From JAAYHG01 sp012735455 (lineage in GTDB: Bacteria > Bacillota > DTU030 > DUMP01), in the NCBI GenBank assembly GCA_050951365.1, contig JBMNIX010000010.1, positions 1-64,000 on the forward strand: a DNA stretch of 64,000 nt. Reading direction: 5' to 3'. Positions 44,558-52,631 of this stretch are shown here, one piece after another (within the stretch, counting starts at the first letter, position 1; each line of letters begins with the position of its first letter). The notes below the pieces were generated by a model. The model searched no databases. It was not told where the DNA came from and saw only the letters and a program-made list of their open reading frames with translations. A program made the translations under genes and the position numbers.

Positions 44558-45021
44558 TCCACGTCACCTGTCCCAGTCAGCTCCTGGGACTTTAACACCC
44601 TGGCCATGCCCCAGGTAACCAAGACCGTCGGCACTAAACGCACCAACAGCACTGCCAGCGCTGGAATTCCAAGGGCGGCGAATATGGCTGTGTCCTCTAT
44701 AATTGCATGGTTCAGGCCAAGAAAGATCCAAAGCAGCGTTAGCTCTCGCTCGGTCCAGCCTTTCTCCTTCACCGCACCCAAGAGTATTCCCGCACTGTAT
44801 GTAAGGCCAATGATGATTCCCGCCGCTAGCGGCAGCGCTGCCCGTTCCGGCAGCTCTAGACGTCTCAGAAGTCCGGCCACTTTCCTTGTCGCCCAATCGA
44901 GCCAGCCCAGTTCTTTGGCAATCTCAATGAGGATAAGGAGAGGGAAGAGTATTAATGCTATCTTGCCCAAGGCAAGAAAGCTAGCTGACAGGCCTTGGAC
45001 CAACGTCTTCCAAAGCAGCAC
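44554..45021 (-). CDS. Nucleoside-recognition (Gate) domain membrane protein, second of two
   Basis: 155 residues from GTG 45021, preceded by TAGGAGGAGAGCT. Membrane segments include LGKIALILFPLLILIEIAKELGWL and ALPLAAGIIIGLTYSAGILLGAV. The pattern matches the Gate family, as in SpmA/SpmB and YlbJ. These are membrane proteins of uncertain transport role. It lies 10 bases after a gene for a second Gate protein, and the two probably form a complex. Confidence 0.75.
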   Translation of the reverse strand: MLLWKTLVQGLSASFLALGKIALILFPLLILIEIAKELGWLDWATRKVAGLLRRLELPERAALPLAAGIIIGLTYSAGILLGAVKEKGWTERELTLLWIFLGLNHAIIEDTAIFAALGIPALAVLLVRLVPTVLVTWGMARVLKSQELTGTGDVD

Positions 45022-45031
45022 AGCTCTCCTC

Positions 45032-45460
45032 CTAAAAGAACATATTAAGGACCATCCCGGTGGCAAGTGCCGTTAGTATCCGCACCCCGACCACCTGCAG
45101 CGCCCGGCCGCCAGCCTGAAGCACTATAGCTCCCTCTTGTGGCAGGGAGTGAGACAGCATCAGCATAGCCGCTAGGATGAGGCGCTGCTTAACTGTAAGC
45201 TCTAGCGCAGCCATAGCTCCGACCCCGGCATACATACTTGACAGGTTTCCGGCCACCAGGGCTATGGCTGCCTCGCCCGGAAGTCCTAGAAGCGCCATAG
45301 CCGGCGCAAAGCGCTTGGCCAGCTGCGGCAACAGCCCGGACAACTCCAGGAACGTCACCAATAGGGTCGCGGGAACCATTACTTTAGCCAGAACAAGTAT
45401 TGTCCTGACAGCGTTTTGTGCTCCCTCCCTCAGCGCCCGCCAGAGTCGCTCTCTCTCCAC
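45032..45460 (-). CDS. Nucleoside-recognition (Gate) domain membrane protein, first of two
   Basis: 142 residues. LVLAKVMVPATLLVTFLELSGLLPQLAKRFAPAMALLGLPGEAAIALVAGN and SSMYAGVGAM fit the Gate domain. GTG 45460 overlaps the divIVA end by 31 bases. Two half-size Gate proteins in tandem recall the SpmA/SpmB pair of spore core dehydration, but the family is broad. The pair separates divIVA from ileS. Confidence 0.75.
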   Translation of the reverse strand: MERERLWRALREGAQNAVRTILVLAKVMVPATLLVTFLELSGLLPQLAKRFAPAMALLGLPGEAAIALVAGNLSSMYAGVGAMAALELTVKQRLILAAMLMLSHSLPQEGAIVLQAGGRALQVVGVRILTALATGMVLNMFF

Positions 45461-45933
45461 TTCAATCCTGCCTCCTCCAGATCCATGTTGCCTGCTTGTA
45501 TTTTCTCGAGCAGAGCCACTGCGGAAAGAAGCAGGGACTTAGCCTGTGCCTTATACTCGCTCAGCTTCTCCTCCAACCGACGCCTCTCTGCCTCGAGCTC
45601 GGCCAAGGTCCTCTTACCCCTTTCGACCTCGGCACGAGCCTGGGCCTTGGCCTCCTGCACAATCAGTTCCGCCTCTCTCACAGCATTGGCACGGTTTTCG
45701 TCAGCTGTTTTCTGGGCTACCAGCAAGGTATTCTTGAGGGTCTCCTCTAGGTTGGTGTAACGCTCCACCTCGGAGCGCAGCCGGGAAACCTCTTCCTTGA
45801 GGTTAGCATTCTGACGGTAGAGAAGCTCATAATCCTCCAATACCTGATCTAGAAATTCGTCCACCTCTGTCTCGCTGTAGCCTCGTAGGCGACGATGAAA
45901 CTCCTTCTTTTGAATGTCAAGGGGTGTCAGCAT
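45430..45933 (-). CDS. divIVA: DivIVA-family cell division/polarity protein
   Basis: 167 residues. The N-terminus MLTPLDIQKKEFHRRLRGYS and EVDEFLDQV are the membrane-binding DivIVA signature. A long coiled coil follows (about 25-150). It binds curved membrane at septa and poles and organises Min and sporulation proteins. It lies 14 bases after yggT. Confidence 0.95.
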   Translation of the reverse strand: MLTPLDIQKKEFHRRLRGYSETEVDEFLDQVLEDYELLYRQNANLKEEVSRLRSEVERYTNLEETLKNTLLVAQKTADENRANAVREAELIVQEAKAQARAEVERGKRTLAELEAERRRLEEKLSEYKAQAKSLLLSAVALLEKIQAGNMDLEEAGLKWRESDSGGR

Positions 45934-45947
45934 GCAGTGACCTCCTA

Positions 45948-46214
45948 CTAAAACACTACGAGGTTGTAAACAAGACTAAGTACTAGTCGCCGGAATAAAG
46001 AAAGAACCATGATGGCCACAACGGGCGAAAAGTCCACCATACCCACGGGCGGCAGCAAGCGACGAAACGGCTCCAGGAAAGGCTCAGTTACCTGGTAGAT
46101 GAAGCGAACCCAGGCAGCGTAAGGGTCTGGATTTACCCAAGAGAGCAACAGACGGATTATGATCAGTAGGTTGTAAAGATCGAAAAGAGCAGCGACAAGA
46201 CTGTAGAGAGCCAA
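45948..46214 (-). CDS. YggT-family membrane protein (YlmG)
   Basis: 88 residues with two membrane segments. LLSWVNPDPYAAWVRFIYQVTEPFLEPFRRLLPP is the YggT repeat, followed by VDFSPVVAIMVL. The start is TTG 46214 with GGAGGTGA ahead. The family is linked with division and osmotic functions but not well defined. Confidence 0.92.
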   Translation of the reverse strand: MALYSLVAALFDLYNLLIIIRLLLSWVNPDPYAAWVRFIYQVTEPFLEPFRRLLPPVGMVDFSPVVAIMVLSLFRRLVLSLVYNLVVF

Positions 46215-46229
46215 ACCGTCACCTCCGCT

Positions 46230-47048
46230 TTACTTGCGCGCCGCACCCAGTTCTGCCGACCGTTCGGCACCTGCCATTACAGCGTCTATCACCAGCCCGC
46301 GGAAACCGCCCTCCTCCAAGGTAGCTATACCGCAAATGGTTGTACCGGCCGGTGAGGCAACTTTATCTTTAAGTGATCCAGGATGTTCCCCTGTCTCCAG
46401 GACCATTCTTGCCGCACCTAGAACTGTCTGCGCCGCCAAAGTCTGGGCCACCGGACGCGGCAAGCCCGCTAAGACTCCGCCATCCGCCAAGGCCTCAATG
46501 AACATGTAGACATAGGCTGGTGCGGAACCACTGAGACCCGTTACCGCATCCAGCAGGCTTTCCGGCACAACGAAGGCTTTCCCAACGGCATTTAGGAGGT
46601 TCTTTACCTGCTCCAGGTCTTCCGCCGTGGCCCGACTCCCGGCTGCAATACCGGCTGCTCCAGCCTGTACCAAGCAGGGTGTGTTCGGCATCACCCGTAT
46701 TAGGCGTGCTGCCCCCAGGTACTTCTCCAAATAAGAAACCGGTACTCCAGCCATAATGGAAACCACCAGGTGACGCTCACTGAAGCTACCCCTCAGAGCC
46801 GAGAGAACTTCGACAGCCACCTGCGGCTTCACGGCAAGAAAGATTATGTCCCCTACAGCCAAGACAGCCTGGTTGTCCCGTGCTGGCTTTACACCAAGGG
46901 TCTGCGCTAAATACGTCACTCGGTCACTATTGATATCGCTAACATAAACAGCACCGGGCTCGGCGAGACCTTGAGCCAGTATTCCTTTTAGGAGGGCCTC
47001 AGCCATAGCACCGCCACCGATAAAACCAATCCTCGTGGTCACTCTCAT
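46230..47048 (-). CDS. proC: Pyrroline-5-carboxylate reductase
   Basis: 272 residues from ATG 47048. N-terminal RIGFIGGGAMAEALLKG is the NAD(P) loop; RVMPNTPCLVQAG and TGLSGSAPAYVYMFIEALADGGV form the substrate region. It makes proline. A longer frame starts at 47075 but overlaps sepF. proC within the sepF-yggT block is common in Clostridia. Confidence 0.95.
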   Translation of the reverse strand: MRVTTRIGFIGGGAMAEALLKGILAQGLAEPGAVYVSDINSDRVTYLAQTLGVKPARDNQAVLAVGDIIFLAVKPQVAVEVLSALRGSFSERHLVVSIMAGVPVSYLEKYLGAARLIRVMPNTPCLVQAGAAGIAAGSRATAEDLEQVKNLLNAVGKAFVVPESLLDAVTGLSGSAPAYVYMFIEALADGGVLAGLPRPVAQTLAAQTVLGAARMVLETGEHPGSLKDKVASPAGTTICGIATLEEGGFRGLVIDAVMAGAERSAELGAARK

Positions 47049-47062
47049 GCCTCCAATCCTGG

Positions 47063-47494
47063 TTAGCGCAACCACGGAAAAGCTGCAGCTTCCGGCTCCT
47101 TGTGTTGTGCCACTATATCCACATTACTAGGGGCAAACAGGAAAATCTCGTCTCCAACACGCTCCACACTGCCGTTTAGAGCAAAAGCAGCACCACTGAC
47201 AAAATCCACAATGCGTTGGGAGGTAACTTCATCCATCCCTTCAAGATTAACAACAACCGTGCGGCGAGACTTGAGGTGGTCCGCAATGGCCTGCGCAGCT
47301 TCAAAACTCTCCGGCTGCACAATGACCACCTTGCTACCGCTCGGGGCACTAGGCAGTCCCACCACCTTGGCCCGACCCCGCTCGCGCTTGGTTGGTGCCA
47401 GCTGGACTTCCTCTTCCTCAGCCACCACTTCTTCTACTACCGTCTCCTCGAACCCCATTAGGTTGAGGAATTTACCAACTAGATTCGCAGCCAT
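47063..47494 (-). CDS. sepF: Cell division protein SepF
   Basis: 143 residues from ATG 47494, which follows AGGAGGAAGG. The N-terminal amphipathic helix (MAANLVGKFLNLMGFEE) binds membrane; a charged linker follows. The C-terminal DUF552 domain has AQAIADHLKSRRTVVVNLEGMD and QRIVDFVSGAAFALNGSV. SepF anchors FtsZ to the membrane. No ftsA is adjacent to ftsZ here, so SepF may be the main local anchor. Confidence 0.96.
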   Translation of the reverse strand: MAANLVGKFLNLMGFEETVVEEVVAEEEEVQLAPTKRERGRAKVVGLPSAPSGSKVVIVQPESFEAAQAIADHLKSRRTVVVNLEGMDEVTSQRIVDFVSGAAFALNGSVERVGDEIFLFAPSNVDIVAQHKEPEAAAFPWLR

Positions 47495-47513
47495 ACTATC
47501 ACCTTCCTCCTGT

Positions 47514-48212
47514 TCAGTTTTGCAGCGAACGGGCACCAAAAATAGCACTTCCTATCCGAACCATGGTGGCGCCCTCTTCTATAGCCACCTCAAAATCCCC
47601 GCTCATTCCCATGGAGAGCTCTGTCATGTTCACCCGCGGTAGCTTGAGCTCAGCCGCCTGGCAAGCTAAGTCGCGCAGCTTACGGAATACAGGGCGAACC
47701 TCCTCAGGATCGTGGCTATACGGTGCCACGGTCATAAGGCCGCGCACACTGATGTGTTCCAAGGTGGACACAGAAGACAAAAAGTGAACAAGCTCGTCCG
47801 GCGAGATTCCGTGTTTGCTAACCTCTCCTGCCACATTCACTTCCACCAGGCAGGCCACTGACTTTCCAACTTGTGCCGCGCGACGCTCCAGCACCTGAGC
47901 CAAGCGCAGGCTGTCTAGTGAGTGAATAAGGCAAAATGTCTCTGCGGCAACCTTTGCTTTATTGGTCTGTAAATGACCAATAAGGTGCCAGGTACAATCT
48001 GAGGGGAGAACCTCTACCTTGGGAACAGCCTCCTGGACCCTATTCTCGCCCAAATCCCTGACACCTGCCGCCAAGGCCTCCTGAATCACCTCCGGGCTTA
48101 TGCTTTTTGTCACAGCTATCAAGCGGATATCCTCTGGTCGACGGCCCGAACGGGCAGCTGCCTCCGCGATCCGCTCCCGAACCGCTGCCACGTTGTCTGC
48201 TACATGTCCCAC
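47514..48212 (-). CDS. PLP homeostasis protein (YggS/YlmE family)
   Basis: 232 residues from GTG 48212. The PLP lysine is in IRLIAVTKSISPE; GENRVQEAVPK, WHLIGHLQTNKAK and LSMGMSGDFEVAIEEGATMVRIG are the family blocks. It binds PLP and keeps its balance. GTG 48212 follows AAGGAGGCG by 8 bases; a longer frame to 48335 gives a non-family N-terminus. Confidence 0.95.
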   Translation of the reverse strand: MGHVADNVAAVRERIAEAAARSGRRPEDIRLIAVTKSISPEVIQEALAAGVRDLGENRVQEAVPKVEVLPSDCTWHLIGHLQTNKAKVAAETFCLIHSLDSLRLAQVLERRAAQVGKSVACLVEVNVAGEVSKHGISPDELVHFLSSVSTLEHISVRGLMTVAPYSHDPEEVRPVFRKLRDLACQAAELKLPRVNMTELSMGMSGDFEVAIEEGATMVRIGSAIFGARSLQN

Positions 48213-48322
48213 TCGTTCCGCCTCCTTCTGCACGTTCAGGCAGACCTCGCCAAATGTATTCGACACTATCCAGTTATTCCCTGCAAAACTCGAGAAAAAA
48301 CTCTCTTGACTGCAAGAAATGT

Positions 48323-49556
48323 CTATGGTTGCCAACCCACAGCTATCTCATCGCCCGATCTTAGCCCTGTTACCAGGGCGTTGCCATCACGAAGGGCAAG
48401 GACCTCTACCATCTGGAAACGCCAACTGTCTCCATCCCTTAGATAAACCCCTTGATGCGCCCCTTCCGTCACTAGCGCCTTCTCCGGCACCAAAAGCCCG
48501 TAAAGTCGCTTAACAGTAACCTCCACATCCAACGTGCGACGCTCAGCTAGGAATGGTGGTGAGCTCAACAGCTCCAGCAGCACAGTGCTGTTCGCCGCAT
48601 CCTGCCTGCTGGCAACCACGCGGGCAGGAACATAAGCCCCTTTCTCCACCAGCAGTACCTCAACTTTTTCCCCGGGCTTTAGCAGAGCAGCCTCTCTGTC
48701 CTGAATGTTGAGTTTAAAGAAGGTCCGGTCATCCTGGACCAGTTTTGCCAGAAGTTGGCCCACCGCTATGCTCTCGCCATTTGCCACCGGTGTAGAAAAG
48801 AACGGCACCCGTTGGGCCCGCCAAGGCTAAAGCGGCTTGAAACTGAAGAGGATCAAAGGCTTCCTCCCAGCCATCCAGAGTAAAGAAAATGACCCCGGCC
48901 ACGGGTGCTGTAACAGGGGTGGCCGCCACTTGGAAGAGTTCTTGGGCCTCAGCACCCTTGGCGCGCCAGGAACCGCCACTTTCTTTTTCTTCATGCAGCC
49001 CCGCTTGTTCTATCAGCAGGGCATCGCGGCGCTCCAGTAGTCTCTTCAGCCCAGCTTCGAGGCGTCCCGAACGGCTTGGGTCTACCGGATCCTGTAGTCC
49101 AGAACGGAGCTCTCTCAGCGTAGAGCTGATCTCAGCATTCACATTCACAAGCTCTGCTTCCACGCGACTGAGCCGCGCCAGAAGCTCGCTCTCCCAGCGA
49201 GCCCGTTCCATCTTCGCCTCCGCTTCCATTGACTGTGCCCGGCCCAAGAGATCTGGGTTCAGCACTTCACCAATCTTGTCACCACACACGTACGCGCTGC
49301 CCCGGTTGGACAGCGGATTGCCAAACCCCACTGGCCGGTGGCTACCAGCACCGTTTCTCGTCTAAGGACCATTGCCTCGCCTCTAAAGGACAAGCTAAGG
49401 CTCCCCTCCCACCACCGTGGCTCGCCGAACTGCCCGATCCAGCACAGCACGACCCAAGAGGTGAATCGTGTTTACTGCTGAAACTACACCAAAAACCATA
49501 AGAAACGCCATCACCAGCAGGGGTGGACGGCTTCTCCTGCGTTCTGCTGCCCGCAT
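48323..49556 (-). pseudogene. HlyD-type membrane-fusion protein gene, broken by three frameshifts
   Basis: Four consecutive reading-frame pieces together give one protein of about 400 residues. Piece 1 (ATG 49556) holds the membrane anchor (RPPLLVMAFLMVFGVVSAV) and ends at TAG 49395. Piece 2 (to about 49330) has FRGEAMVLRRETVLVATG. Piece 3 (about 49320-48790) has a coiled coil and PVTAPVAGVIFF. Piece 4 (48808-48323) is a beta-rich end with VPFFSTPVANGES. Frames alternate, as single-base indels would do. It may be a decaying gene or an assembly error. HlyD proteins bridge envelope layers or act in export, and sit between pgeF and yggS in related genomes. Confidence 0.8.
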
Positions 49557-49628
49557 ATAGGACACCCTCTCTTAGAGACTGCCCTCCTAATTTCCACATA
49601 TTACCATAACACTCCTGCCAGAATTGGC

Positions 49629-50465
49629 TCACAGCTGCTTTTTGTTATCTTCCTTTAGAGCAATCACAGCCGCTAGACTGCCAGTAAACCCTTTTTCCGC
49701 CCGGTAGGAAAAAAAGTCTAAGACCTGACATGAAGTACAAAGTTCACCCACAGCAATATTACGTTCCAAAACTCCAGCCGCGACCAAGACCCGTCGATTC
49801 AGCTCCCAGAGATTAAGAAACCAGTGACCGTCACCTCTGGGCTCCACAACCCTGCGCCAAAAAGGGAAATTGTCTTGCAGAGGTATCATAACCCGTTCAT
49901 CCACCTCATAGCAACAGGGCCCGATGGAGGGGCCAATGGCCGCCAATATGTCCTCAGGGTTGCTGCCATAGCATTCCCTGAGTTTTGTCACAACTGCCTG
50001 AGCTATGCCCCGCACGCTGCCCCGCCAGCCAGCATGGGCCGCTCCAATGGCTTTCTTTACCGGATCTAAGTACAAAATAGGCACGCAGTCGGCCGTGGCA
50101 ACGGCGATGGGCACACCGGAAAGTGACGTAACTAGGGCATCGGTAGCCGGAAAGCCGTCCTCCCAGCGTAGGGCACCGCGGCCGACGTCTCGCGCCGTAA
50201 CCTCGGCCACAACAGTACCGTGCACCTGTTGCCCTGTTACCAAGCGAGCCGGGTCAAGACCCAAGGCAGTAAGAAAGCGGCGTCTGTTCTCCAGCACTGA
50301 AGAGACCTCATCGTTCTTAAAGCCCAGGTTAAGGCTAGCTAAGGCATCCCTGGACACACCGCCGTGTCTGGTGCTAAAGCCATGACGTACCAAACCTGTG
50401 CTCTCCAGCCCATCAGCCGCATAGTATACAAGTTCTCCCTCTTCCCGGCGGGTAAAATTCGTCAT
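49629..50465 (-). CDS. pgeF: Peptidoglycan editing factor PgeF (YfiH/YlmD, multicopper oxidase-like)
   Basis: 278 residues. Metal-site motifs are present: QQVHGTVV, ATADCVPILYLD, GAAHAGWRGSVRGI and GPCCYEVDE. Also GELCTSCQ and FFSYRAEKGFTG near the end. The family is reported to remove mis-incorporated residues from UDP-MurNAc precursors and to act as a purine nucleoside phosphorylase. ATG 50465 is the start. Confidence 0.92.
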   Translation of the reverse strand: MTNFTRREEGELVYYAADGLESTGLVRHGFSTRHGGVSRDALASLNLGFKNDEVSSVLENRRRFLTALGLDPARLVTGQQVHGTVVAEVTARDVGRGALRWEDGFPATDALVTSLSGVPIAVATADCVPILYLDPVKKAIGAAHAGWRGSVRGIAQAVVTKLRECYGSNPEDILAAIGPSIGPCCYEVDERVMIPLQDNFPFWRRVVEPRGDGHWFLNLWELNRRVLVAAGVLERNIAVGELCTSCQVLDFFSYRAEKGFTGSLAAVIALKEDNKKQL

Positions 50466-50544
50466 GATCAGCGTCTTCCTTTCATTGCTTTCCCCGGCAA
50501 GATTCTTTCCGGGAAAGAGGAACTCCTGCTGCTAGAAAGAGGAA

Positions 50545-50565
50545 CGGCCCGGATAAGCCGGGCCG
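50545..50565 (-). terminator. Hairpin after ymxH
   Basis: CGGCCCGG and CCGGGCCG pair around ATAAG. On the minus strand TTCCTCTTTC follows. The 11-base word GAAAGAGGAAC occurs twice (50513-50523 and 50535-50545), spaced 22 bases apart. Confidence 0.65.
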
Positions 50566-50567
50566 GT

Positions 50568-50828
50568 CTAACCAATATGGGGGGAGGTAAAGGGGCGGTG
50601 CTCGACGAGAATCACGTCGTGCCCAATGCGCTTTATCTTCTCCCAACTTATCACCAAATCCTCATTTCGACCGAAGAAACCAAGGACTTTGCTGGTGCCA
50701 GGGACTATCAAAGCCCGGATCCTTCCAGCCTCCAAATCGATGTCCACATCCACCACATTGCCAAGCTTACGGCCATCACTGATGTTTACCACTTCACGGG
50801 TCCGAAGTTCTGAACCGCGAACGAGCAT
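50568..50828 (-). CDS. YlmC/YmxH family sporulation protein (PRC-barrel)
   Basis: 86 residues from ATG 50828, which follows GGAGGTGAGG. SELRTREVVNISDGRKLGNVVDVDID and RIRALIVPG are the PRC-barrel pattern, followed by ISWEKIKRIGHDVILVE. The family sits beside sigG in spore formers. A longer frame to 50873 is not supported. Confidence 0.92.
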   Translation of the reverse strand: MLVRGSELRTREVVNISDGRKLGNVVDVDIDLEAGRIRALIVPGTSKVLGFFGRNEDLVISWEKIKRIGHDVILVEHRPFTSPHIG

Positions 50829-50882
50829 GGCCCTCACCTCCCCCGCACAACATATATATGCACAGGGTACCATTCCTAAACC

Positions 50883-51035
50883 TCAAACTTTGGGTTCCAA
50901 GTGCGGACTAGCCACCGCCCTATAATCATAGAGGTTAGAGGTATTATAGGCCTGGACGGCACGACCGTAGCCCTTGGGGTAAAGACTAACAGCCAAGGTG
51001 ACAACAACCAGAGCCAAAAGCAGTACTTGGCGCAC
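50883..51035 (-). CDS. Small secreted or membrane-anchored protein after sigG, 50 residues
   Basis: GTG 51035 follows AGGAGGTG by 8 bases, 12 bases after the sigG stop. The N-terminus (MRQVLLLALVVVTLAVSLYP) is a signal peptide or membrane anchor. The tail (KGYGRAVQAYNTSNLYDYR, then AVASPHLEPKV) is short and polar. It lies between sigG and ymxH, so it would be made with them in the forespore. Unknown family. Confidence 0.65.
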   Translation of the reverse strand: MRQVLLLALVVVTLAVSLYPKGYGRAVQAYNTSNLYDYRAVASPHLEPKV

Positions 51036-51047
51036 GAGTAGCACCTC

Positions 51048-51821
51048 CTATATATAACGGCGCAACCGTTGCAAGGCAGCTTTCTCTAAACGCGAAACCT
51101 GTGCCTGGGAAATTCCGATCTCATCGGCCACTTCCATCTGGGTCTTTCCGTGAAAAAAACGCAGATTGAGGATGTGACGCTCCCGAGAACTCAGTTTGTT
51201 CATTGCCTCACGCACAGCCAGTTCCTCGAGCCAGCTGGCATCTTGTTCCTTATCGTCCTTGACCTGATCCATGACAAAAATAGGGTCGCCGCCGTCGTGA
51301 TACACAGGTTCAAAGAGCGAAATCGGCTCCTGAATGGCATCCAGGGCAAAAACCACCTCTTCACGCTGCACATGCAGTTCACGGGCAATCTCACTCACTG
51401 ACGGCTCTCGCGAGTAACGGTTCACCAGGCTGTCGCGTACCTGTAGCGCCTTATATGCAATATCGCGCAAAGAACGGCTGACGCGAATGGGGTTGTTGTC
51501 GCGCAGGTAGCGACGGATCTCGCCGATAATCATCGGCACAGCGTAGGTAGAAAACTTAACGTTCTGGCCCAAATCGAAGTTATCAATGGCCTTCATCAGT
51601 CCGATACAACCCACCTGAAACAGGTCGTCAACGTTTTCACCGCGATTGTTAAAACGCTGGATCACGCTTAGAACCAAGCGCAGGTTACCATTGATGAGCT
51701 TCTCACGGGCGGCTGTGTCACCAGCGGCCAGCGCCCGGAATAGTTCACGCATCTTGGTATTTGAGAGCACCGGGAGTTTGGCCGTGTTGACCCCGCAAAT
51801 CTCTACTTTGTTGGCTAACAG
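51048..51821 (-). CDS. sigG: Forespore sigma factor SigG, apparently starting at CTG
   Basis: 257 residues from CTG 51821; Bacillus SigG has 260. Regions 2-4 are intact: NGNLRLVLSVIQRFNNRGEN, DLFQVGCIGLMKAIDNFDL, FSTYAVPMIIGEIRRYLRD, and the region 4 helix-turn-helix QMEVADEIGISQAQVSRLEK. The conserved N-terminus NKVEICGVNTAKLPVL lies upstream of the first GTG (51770). It has no ATG, GTG or TTG back to the sigE stop. CTG 51821 aligns with the Bacillus initiator Met and sits 7 bases after GGAGG. Confidence 0.93.
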   Translation of the reverse strand: MLANKVEICGVNTAKLPVLSNTKMRELFRALAAGDTAAREKLINGNLRLVLSVIQRFNNRGENVDDLFQVGCIGLMKAIDNFDLGQNVKFSTYAVPMIIGEIRRYLRDNNPIRVSRSLRDIAYKALQVRDSLVNRYSREPSVSEIARELHVQREEVVFALDAIQEPISLFEPVYHDGGDPIFVMDQVKDDKEQDASWLEELAVREAMNKLSSRERHILNLRFFHGKTQMEVADEIGISQAQVSRLEKAALQRLRRYI

Positions 51822-51884
51822 AAAAATCCCTCCGGAAGGCTGCTTAATCCCAGTATTGCCAGCCGGGAAAGGTTTTATGCCGGG

Positions 51885-52616
51885 TCATTCCATGCGCTTA
51901 ATTTCCCGCCGCAGACGCTTAATAATGCGTTTCTCTAAACGAGAGATATATGATTGCGAAATGCCGAGAAGATCCGCCACTTCTTTTTGCGTTTTTTCAG
52001 GCCCGCCTTTAAGACCAAAACGCAGCTCCATAATAAGACGCTCCCGGGCACTCAGTTTCTGCAGAGCCTGATGCAGTAGTTTCTTATCCACCTCCTCTTC
52101 TACACAGCGCGAGATGACATCGCTTTCCGTGCCCAAAACATCTGAAAGCAACAGCTCGTTACCATCCCAATCAATGTTAAGGGGCTCATCAAAAGAGACC
52201 TCCGAACGCACCTTATTATTGCGGCGCAAAAACATGAGGATCTCGTTTTCTACGCAGCGTGAGGCATAGGTAGCAAGTTTTATTTTCTTCGCTGGATTAA
52301 AGGTATTTACTGCTTTGATCAGGCCAATACTGCCAATGGAAACCAGATCTTCAATCCCGACTCCTGTATTCTCAAACTTGCGCGCTATATAAACAACCAA
52401 CCGAAGGTTATGTTCTATTAGTAGGCTCTTGACCGCTTTATCCCCATGCTCTAAGCGTTCCAGCAGATAGCCTTCCTCTACGCTGGTAAGGGGTGGTGGC
52501 AACGCTTCGCTGCTGCCAACATACCATATCACCCGCCGCTCCAGCCCGATAAACTGCAAGAGCCGGATGAGCAAGAGCCGAACCCTCAACCGGTAGGCCA
52601 GCAAAGAAGGTCTCAT
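51885..52616 (-). CDS. sigE: Mother-cell sigma factor SigE (pro-sigma-E)
   Basis: 243 residues from ATG 52616, which follows AGGAGGAGATG. An N-terminal pro-sequence of about 25-30 residues ([16 protein letters not shown]) precedes region 2 ([47 protein letters not shown]) and region 4 ([18 protein letters not shown]). It is activated by SpoIIGA cleavage of the pro-sequence. It lies directly after spoIIGA and before sigG, the conserved order. Confidence 0.97.
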   Translation of the reverse strand: MRPSLLAYRLRVRLLLIRLLQFIGLERRVIWYVGSSEALPPPLTSVEEGYLLERLEHGDKAVKSLLIEHNLRLVVYIARKFENTGVGIEDLVSIGSIGLIKAVNTFNPAKKIKLATYASRCVENEILMFLRRNNKVRSEVSFDEPLNIDWDGNELLLSDVLGTESDVISRCVEEEVDKKLLHQALQKLSARERLIMELRFGLKGGPEKTQKEVADLLGISQSYISRLEKRIIKRLRREIKRME

Positions 52617-52631
52617 GCACATCTCCTCCTC

